Of a DNA stretch of 48,567 bases, positions 43,852-48,567 are shown piece by piece. Each line of letters starts with the position of its first letter. Positions within the stretch are counted from its first letter, which is position 1. Location of the stretch: positions 126,001-174,567 of the forward strand of contig NMRA01000061.1 in the NCBI GenBank assembly GCA_002633005.1. Direction: 5' to 3'. The notes under the pieces are model-generated. The model did no database searches. It saw nothing but the letters and a program-made list of their open reading frames with translations, and had not been told where the DNA came from. This DNA is from Phoronis australis. Taxonomy: Eukaryota; Phoronida; Phoronidae. A program made the position numbers and the translations under genes.

Positions 43852-44665
43852 CTTTCTTTAAAAATAGCTGTCTCTTTTAAAAGGCTGTGTTCGTTGTCTC
43901 CGATATACATGTAGAATGTAAGCTTTGAAAACACATCTGCACTGGATGGGAAGATCTTGCTGTTTAGCTGCAGTCAACTGCTTAAAACCAATTTTTGTCC
44001 ATTCAGAGACGGAGCAGAAGCGATGCATGTCGCCTCTGCACGGTACAAGCCCTCAAACCTAAAAACCAAAGATCTCGTGAAAACAGCTTTCCATTTCAAC
44101 GGGTAATAGATTTCCGGAAGACATAGTATAGGGAGTAAACAAACAGTATAATGGATATTTGTCACGTACCCTTTGCCATTGGGCTTGAATTGTAATCTTA
44201 ACTCACATACCAATATGGAGTTGACAGCATAAACATTCAGCATTGATTGATCTAACTGTCACTGATAAACCTGTTGGAAATCATTCCAAATATTAATATT
44301 ACCGCTTTGATGTACAAAAAGATCCCGAGTGCTACGTCAAGTATCGTAACACACATCACAACAAAGATTAACCCGACTGGCGACTGCCGCAAAGTCGACA
44401 TCAGCGAGTACCTCAGTTAACAGGCATCAGTAGAATAAGTATGGAATGTTCGTTAAAATAATAACAAACCTTACCTTTGTATAAGATCGTGCTTACTTCC
44501 TCTCATAGAATCAAACTTTTCACGCAATTTCAGATTCAGTTGCCACGGCGCTGCAAGCCATTTCACCATGTATTTAAAAGGGCTCGCGAAATCGAGGCTG
44601 CTTAATCTATCACCACTAGTACACGCGCGCCCTCTAGTTAGTGCAAAAATTCCGAAAAGCTCCAT
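43852..44665 (-). CDS. Unidentified three-exon membrane-protein gene candidate, 3' incomplete
   Basis: Exons on the minus strand: 44,475-44,665 (ATG 44,665; MELFGIFALTRGRACTSGDR through DSMRGSKHDLIQ; donor AAAG|GTAAGG), 44,271-44,411 (acceptor AACTGAG; RYSLMSTLRQSPVG, then a hydrophobic GLIFVVMCVTILDVALGIFL; donor AACAG|GTTTAT) and 43,852-43,941 (acceptor TTCCCATCCAG; ADVFSKLTFYMYIGDNEHSL; donor AAAG|GTATGT). All junctions are phase 2, which is the main support. Introns are 63 and 329 bp, short for this locus. One transmembrane segment (about residues 78-100) is predicted by eye. The frame is also open upstream of the ATG into the repeated locus. The LDVALG stretch vaguely recalls PIGQ/Gpi1, but the rest does not fit, so no name is given. 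Later exons are uncertain. Confidence 0.4.
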
Positions 44666-44718
44666 TACCAAGAGAGGGCAATTTTGAAGCGAGAAGCCTC
44701 GCGACTCTATGGCCTTAT

Positions 44719-45252
44719 CTACGAACGAACAATTCCGGGAACTTGTAGTGATTCGTCCTGTGCTGGTGTTGTCCCTAGCGCAGAGCCTGTAAGCAGCCTT
44801 GCATCGACGTTGAGTAGTAGGAGTGAACACAGGTAGTCGTCAGTGAACAGACCGGTATGCCAAAGTTTGATAAGTTTATTGTGGACTTGACAAAAGTATT
44901 GGAGATATTTAGATGGTGTCAGGTGAGTTGCAAGGGAGTCACACGGCGGTATGTAAGCGGTTTCGGTGCTCAGGTCACCATCCAGTGGGAACCGCATAGG
45001 CATATCTATTGAGTTCGGCATAACAGAGCACACCCGACGTGCACTTGCATCAAGAGGTCCAACCACGTCTTTCCTCAGTCTCTGCCTCATCTCTAGAGCT
45101 GTCTGTGCGTATTCTGCCTCACTATTCTCGGGCTCCAGCATTATCCACCCACTGACTGTTTGTGAACAAATTTCTTCGTCACCACTCATAAGAACAATGT
45201 CTCCGTCACTCACATCACTGTGTATGGGACATGGGTTGCCAACTTCACTCAT
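44719..45252 (-). CDS. Intact 177-residue ORF of the THAP-element locus, function unknown
   Basis: Minus strand, ATG at 45,252, preceded by ATTTTTAGTAGCCTGAAA. It opens MSEVGNPCPIHSDVSDGDIV and is acidic in its first 60 residues (GDEEICS, LEPENSEAEYAQ). It then has LSTETAYIPPCDSLATHL and a tail with YLQYFCQVHNKLIKLWHTGL. No membrane segment or known domain is recognised. Copy 1 (38,170 down to 37,900) has the same frame broken by shifts and a deletion of about 270 bp, so this is the better preserved of two copies. It lies just inside the right inverted repeat of the TTAA-flanked element, so an element-encoded accessory protein is the natural reading. Confidence 0.45.
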   Translation of the reverse strand: MSEVGNPCPIHSDVSDGDIVLMSGDEEICSQTVSGWIMLEPENSEAEYAQTALEMRQRLRKDVVGPLDASARRVCSVMPNSIDMPMRFPLDGDLSTETAYIPPCDSLATHLTPSKYLQYFCQVHNKLIKLWHTGLFTDDYLCSLLLLNVDARLLTGSALGTTPAQDESLQVPGIVRS

Positions 45253-45579
45253 TTTCAGGCTACTAAAAACTAAAGGATTTCTAAATCGAATGTAATTGAG
45301 TTTTCTAACAACCTAACTTGTCAGAGAATACTCGTCGATGAAAAGTGGTGACGACAATTTTAGGAAACCATCACGAGAACAAGAGTGGAACAGATCCTTA
45401 CAGTAAACTCGAACGCAGAAACAAAATGACGGGAAATTCTTAACCCCCTAAACGTCACTTCTGGAGTAGGTCACGACAAATTAATCAAATTACGGGAAGC
45501 CCTTATTAACTGAAAGACATGTCAGGGCTAATCAACGAACCGTATTTTCGGTAAAAAAGGTTCTCCTCTCCTTTGAGGC

Positions 45580-45825
45580 TTAAACATACATGGTATTCTT
45601 CATTTTCGGATGCTGTATATCTTTCATCATAGGTATACTCAACAGTTTCAAAACGGCAAGAAAATTTCCTGGATTGCCGTTATCTTCTGTCAAAATTTCG
45701 GATTCTCCTATCAATACAATACACTGGCTACCGCAGTAAAGAAACACTATAGTTATCGTCTTAGGATTGTGCCTGCTTTCCGTTATCTGCGCTTTCACCT
45801 CACCGTCGTTCTGGGACAGAGTCAA
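45580..45825 (-). pseudogene. Unidentified minus-strand ORF, copy 2
   Basis: Starts MTLSQNDGEVKAQITESRHN and ends PKMKNTMYV; about 90% identical by eye to the copy at 38,500. It adjoins the TTAA at the right end of the element remnant. A + frame (RYTQQFQNGKKISWIAVIFC) is equally open. Function and coding strand are unknown. Confidence 0.3.
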
Positions 45826-46032
45826 TGACTCTCTGTTGATTTTTGGCGTTGGACGTCTGCCATCGAGACTATTCCTCGTATAGGGTCTGCTAGGTCGTGC
45901 GACAATGACACTGATTTGTAGAACATTAGGCTTTTTTCATTGACCAAAGAATTGATGACAAACCTAGGCCGTTGAAGGTTATGAGTGATGTAATGGTTGT
46001 TTTAAAACGTATATAGTATTTGCATACGCCAG

Positions 46033-46283
46033 GAGCCCGTTCCAATAAACTGACTTAAGTTCATTGTTTACTTAAGTCTAAGGTTTGTCTCTACTTTCAA
46101 ACTTTGAAATTTCCACATCCGGTAAGATAGTCAAAATTAAGACAAAACATACGTAAAATCTTATAAGTCAAATTTAAGATGTCTTTCTTGAATTGGACTT
46201 GAGACAAATTTAAGTTTCATCACAGAAAATTGACTGAAATATAAGATTTGTCTTAGCTATGTCAGTTTTCTTGGAACGGGCCC
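46033..46283. mobile_element. 250-bp MITE with GCCCGTTCCAA ends
   Basis: The left end GAGCCCGTTCCAATAAACTG and the inverted right end GGGCCCGTTCCAAGAAAACT have the same type of tip. The subterminal GTCTAAGGTTTGTCTC and GCTAAGACAAATCTT are loosely inverted. It has no coding capacity. Copy 1 of the locus has only the left end (from 38,962), so it lost the rest by deletion. The target duplication is not resolved. Confidence 0.6.
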
Positions 46284-46289
46284 TGGTCC

Positions 46290-47380
46290 TGCCTGCAAAT
46301 AAGACGTTCACAGATTATATAGCAGCACTTGAATCTCGCAATAGTTGCCCACACTACTGCAACACACGTACATGTACTCAAGCAGTTCTCTGGCCTCGTT
46401 CTTGCGCCATTGGAGTTTCTCATGTTATTTGTCGGGGCCTCTATTGTTTTAGACTACTGTAAGCTTATTCAACCTTCCAATAAAGAGTTTCGGCTACACG
46501 TTCACCGCGAACACGAACGTGCGAGCCACCAGAAGTCACATCTTCAGAAGCGGGGTGCGGGAAATAGGTGGCGACCAGGGGAGGAGGTTAAAGCTAAGAC
46601 GTGGTGACATCATATTTTGCCCACAATGAAAACAGTCAATACCCATGGTGTTAACACTTTTACCTGTCCTTGTTTCTTACACCAATAGTGACTGTGAGTA
46701 AAAATGAGAAAAAAAGGTTTGTGTCTAATTCATAAACTCTACGTTATTCCTGTTTGCTTTGATTATTTCTAATCAAGGCAGTCTTTTCATTTGCTTTTTT
46801 AAAACAATACCGTAATTGAGATGCTTTAGCACAAGAATCGCCCACTACCACCCGATTTCTGTAGCTTTGACCTGAGAAGAAACAGCAACGCGACGAGGGC
46901 CTCAGAAAAAAGGATATTTTAAATATTCAACAGAGTAACACACCGTCATTAAGCTACACCGTCTCCTGTATAAATAAGGGTGTGCTACATATCTACACAC
47001 TAAACAATACAACACGAATAAGCCAATTGTTAATGTGTGTGTTCCCATTGTAGCAAAACGTCGACGTTTCGCTGCTAAATCCACCTTTTTACTCCGAAAT
47101 TAACTCGCGCTGTTGACTTCTATTCAATGGGTGGGTTATCTATATTTATATACGTCTACCCGTCATGATGGGTTCTCTTATAAGTAGACCCACCCTGGCA
47201 TGTTCGCCTCTATTGTCTTCGGTGTACCCAGTTTCAAACATAGCCTTGCTTGATCACCCTTTACTGACACAGGTGTGCCCACTAACAATCTTATTTCACA
47301 AAGAAACACACAGGTTTCCTCATTTTTGTTCATGATAAAAGTTTTCTAGACAAGAAAAGTGCAAATTAAATAACATGTTG
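46290..47380. other. Extra sequence in copy 2, no gene recognised
   Basis: A + frame at 46,329-46,607 has no known features. A TATAAATA-like box lies at 46,968-46,975. An imperfect inverted repeat (GGGTGGGTTATC... ...TAGACCCACCC) spans 47,129-47,195. Confidence 0.35.
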
Positions 47381-47517
47381 TTTACATTTGTCTGTGTGTG
47401 TCTGATAATTTTTAGTATGTTTACGTTGTACCATATGTTGTGCCATGAGTCTGTCTATGTGTGCAAACATAAATAGTATTTGTGTGTTGTAGAATTAAGA
47501 TAAAAGACACATCAATC

Positions 47518-47521
<4 letters not shown>

Positions 47522-47552
<31 letters not shown>
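47522..47552. repeat. (TA)n microsatellite at the LINE 3' end
   Basis: About 15 TA units. Positioned just beyond the 3' UTR of the minus-strand LINE that follows, so it may be that element's simple-repeat tail. Confidence 0.85.
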
Positions 47553-47553
<1 letters not shown>

Positions 47554-47555
<2 letters not shown>

Positions 47556-48567
47556 ATACGTTTATTTACCCAGAAAGCATATCATTAATGAATAGTAGAT
47601 ACGGCTGGGGTTGGGTAGCCCCAACTACGTATCTTTACAACTTACTAGAGTATAATACATCATCTTAATTAAGCAAATAAGTATCTGGAAATTACTCCTA
47701 ATGATTGGGCGAATAATTAGCCTAGAATAATATGAAAGGGGGGGAAACGGGAAGGGGAAGGACTTTCATACACTCATTCACACTCACATTCACACGATTT
47801 AATTAACTTAACTTATGTTTACATTTACGTAGGTGCATATTTATGAAAAGGTAAATTTTCTTATAATACAACAGGAGTGGTTAAAAAAAATAACACCATA
47901 TATTGTTTGAATCATTTTAAAGAGATGCCTGCAAAAGCCTCCACTGTTCTGAAGTTTTATCCGAGGCATTAAATACAATGAAGTTCACTGCGTCAAAAAG
48001 TACACATCTAAACTTGCTAAAACAAGGTTGAGACCTATCTCTCGATGATGTATAAATATAATGTTGGGCATGAGTGTATATGGTATTGAAGATTTCACTT
48101 AGATTGCCAAAGAAGCAAACTAAGAAGTGGTACATAGATGGGTCAGTGTGTAAATTAAAAACTTTACTTATGAAATGATGTAAAGAAATCCAGAAACGTT
48201 TAACACAGACGCAGCTGTAAAACATATGCTGAAAGGTCTGGACTTCGCCACAGTAGGGACATTGGTCTGTTTGTGAAATACCAAATATTTTTAACATTTT
48301 GTTTGTATAAATTCTTTTGTGAATGAAAAAGTATTTAAACATTGACAAATGAGGGTTTATGGGTAGATTAAAAGGGAGATTATATATTTCTTTAATTTCG
48401 GCGTCTGTGTAGTAGTTGAGTAAAAACGCATAATTATCTGGTTTTACAGAAAACTTGTGAATAAATGTGTTTTTGATCCATGGAGTGGAACTATTGAAGA
48501 ATAAAAATCTAATGTTATTACAACTAACAATCCTTCTATCCGACGGACCCAGAACTTTCTTCAAGGT
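47554..48567 (-). mobile_element. LINE 3' end, continuing beyond the window
   Basis: Minus strand; same family as blocks A and B, judged by protein similarity and by a shared 3' UTR block (GGGAAGGGGAAGGACTTTCA). The 3' UTR is 47,554-47,916. The 5' part lies past the window end. Confidence 0.8.
47917..48567 (-). CDS. LINE ORF2 C-terminus with zinc-binding (zf-RVT) motif, partial
   Basis: An open frame of 216 codons with no stop until 47,917-47,919; it is cut by the window end. It contains KPDNYAFLLNYYTDAEI, INPHLSMFKYFFIHKR and then QTDQCPYCGEVQTFQHMFYSC. The last is an intact C-x2-C-x8-H-x4-C motif, which blocks A and B have lost. The motif is the C-terminal zinc region that follows the reverse transcriptase in many LINEs and is thought to bind nucleic acid. 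This is the youngest-looking copy of the family in the window, and its source may be intact. Confidence 0.85.
   Translation of the reverse strand, partial: TLKKVLGPSDRRIVSCNNIRFLFFNSSTPWIKNTFIHKFSVKPDNYAFLLNYYTDAEIKEIYNLPFNLPINPHLSMFKYFFIHKRIYTNKMLKIFGISQTDQCPYCGEVQTFQHMFYSCVCVKRFWISLHHFISKVFNLHTDPSMYHFLVCFFGNLSEIFNTIYTHAQHYIYTSSRDRSQPCFSKFRCVLFDAVNFIVFNASDKTSEQWRLLQASL

Larger units (their letters stand above)
44664..46072. repeat. Large duplicated locus, copy 2
   Basis: Matches copy 1 (37,814-39,000). It starts at ATTACCAAG next to the ATG of the minus-strand gene candidate. It carries the right inverted repeat of the TTAA element (45,475-45,579, with TTAA 45,580-45,583) but no left inverted repeat or THAP remnant. 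Homology to copy 1 resumes at 47,383-47,487, after 1.3 kb of extra sequence flanked by TTGTTTAC on both sides. Confidence 0.75.

Noticed and set aside
43974-44243. Minus-strand frame with FEGLYRAEATCIASAPSLNG as an exon
   Set aside because: An in-frame stop separates it from the next exon, and the intron left between them would be about 20 bp; the alternative phase-2 chain fits better.
43852-44665. Naming the minus-strand gene as PIGQ/Gpi1
   Set aside because: Only a short LDVALG stretch is reminiscent; the downstream exon lacks the expected PIGQ blocks.

Overview
The window is nuclear DNA from a metazoan. It is AT-rich, has small exons joined by canonical GT-AG introns, and is full of LINEs and cut-and-paste element remnants. 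The protein and repeat types (an invertebrate-like NPHP1, a 2A-carrying LINE, Kolobok/THAP-type and pogo/psq-type elements) suggest a non-vertebrate, probably aquatic animal such as a cnidarian, lancelet, echinoderm or mollusc. The species cannot be fixed from the sequence.

Region 1 (1-21,020, + strand) is one gene: the 3' two-thirds of nephrocystin-1 (NPHP1), a ciliary transition-zone scaffold. I find 13 coding exons whose splice phases all agree and which encode 444 residues and a stop codon at 21,018-21,020. The N-terminal coiled-coil and SH3 exons must lie upstream of the window. The introns carry a homopyrimidine tract, a TA-flanked MITE, a tRNA-derived SINE head, a small pogo-like MITE, short minisatellites and a dispersed repeat present three times.

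Region 2 (21,021-31,300) is intergenic. It holds a gap, a degenerate minisatellite, and a tandem duplication of about 2.3 kb (24,124-27,012 and 27,553-29,845). Each copy holds a decayed LINE 3' end on the minus strand. A GC-richer fragment encoding an SGNH-hydrolase-like domain sits at the junction.

Region 3 (31,300-36,610) is a LINE graveyard on the minus strand. It contains a 5' fragment with a 2A ribosome-skipping motif followed by an apurinic-type endonuclease start, split by a 399-bp MITE with a 5-bp target duplication. It also contains a separate 2.4-kb reverse-transcriptase ORF2 pseudogene with a YGDD box.

Region 4 (36,610-48,567) holds DNA transposons: a TTAA-flanked THAP element, a TA-flanked element with a psq-type helix-turn-helix ORF, and a second, partly better preserved copy of the THAP-element locus. 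Next to that copy is an unidentified multi-exon minus-strand gene candidate with a transmembrane segment. The window ends inside another LINE ORF2 C-terminus that belongs to the same family as the duplicated LINE ends.

Only NPHP1 is a confident host gene. Most of the rest is mobile DNA, much of it nested or duplicated, so relative insertion order can be read from it.
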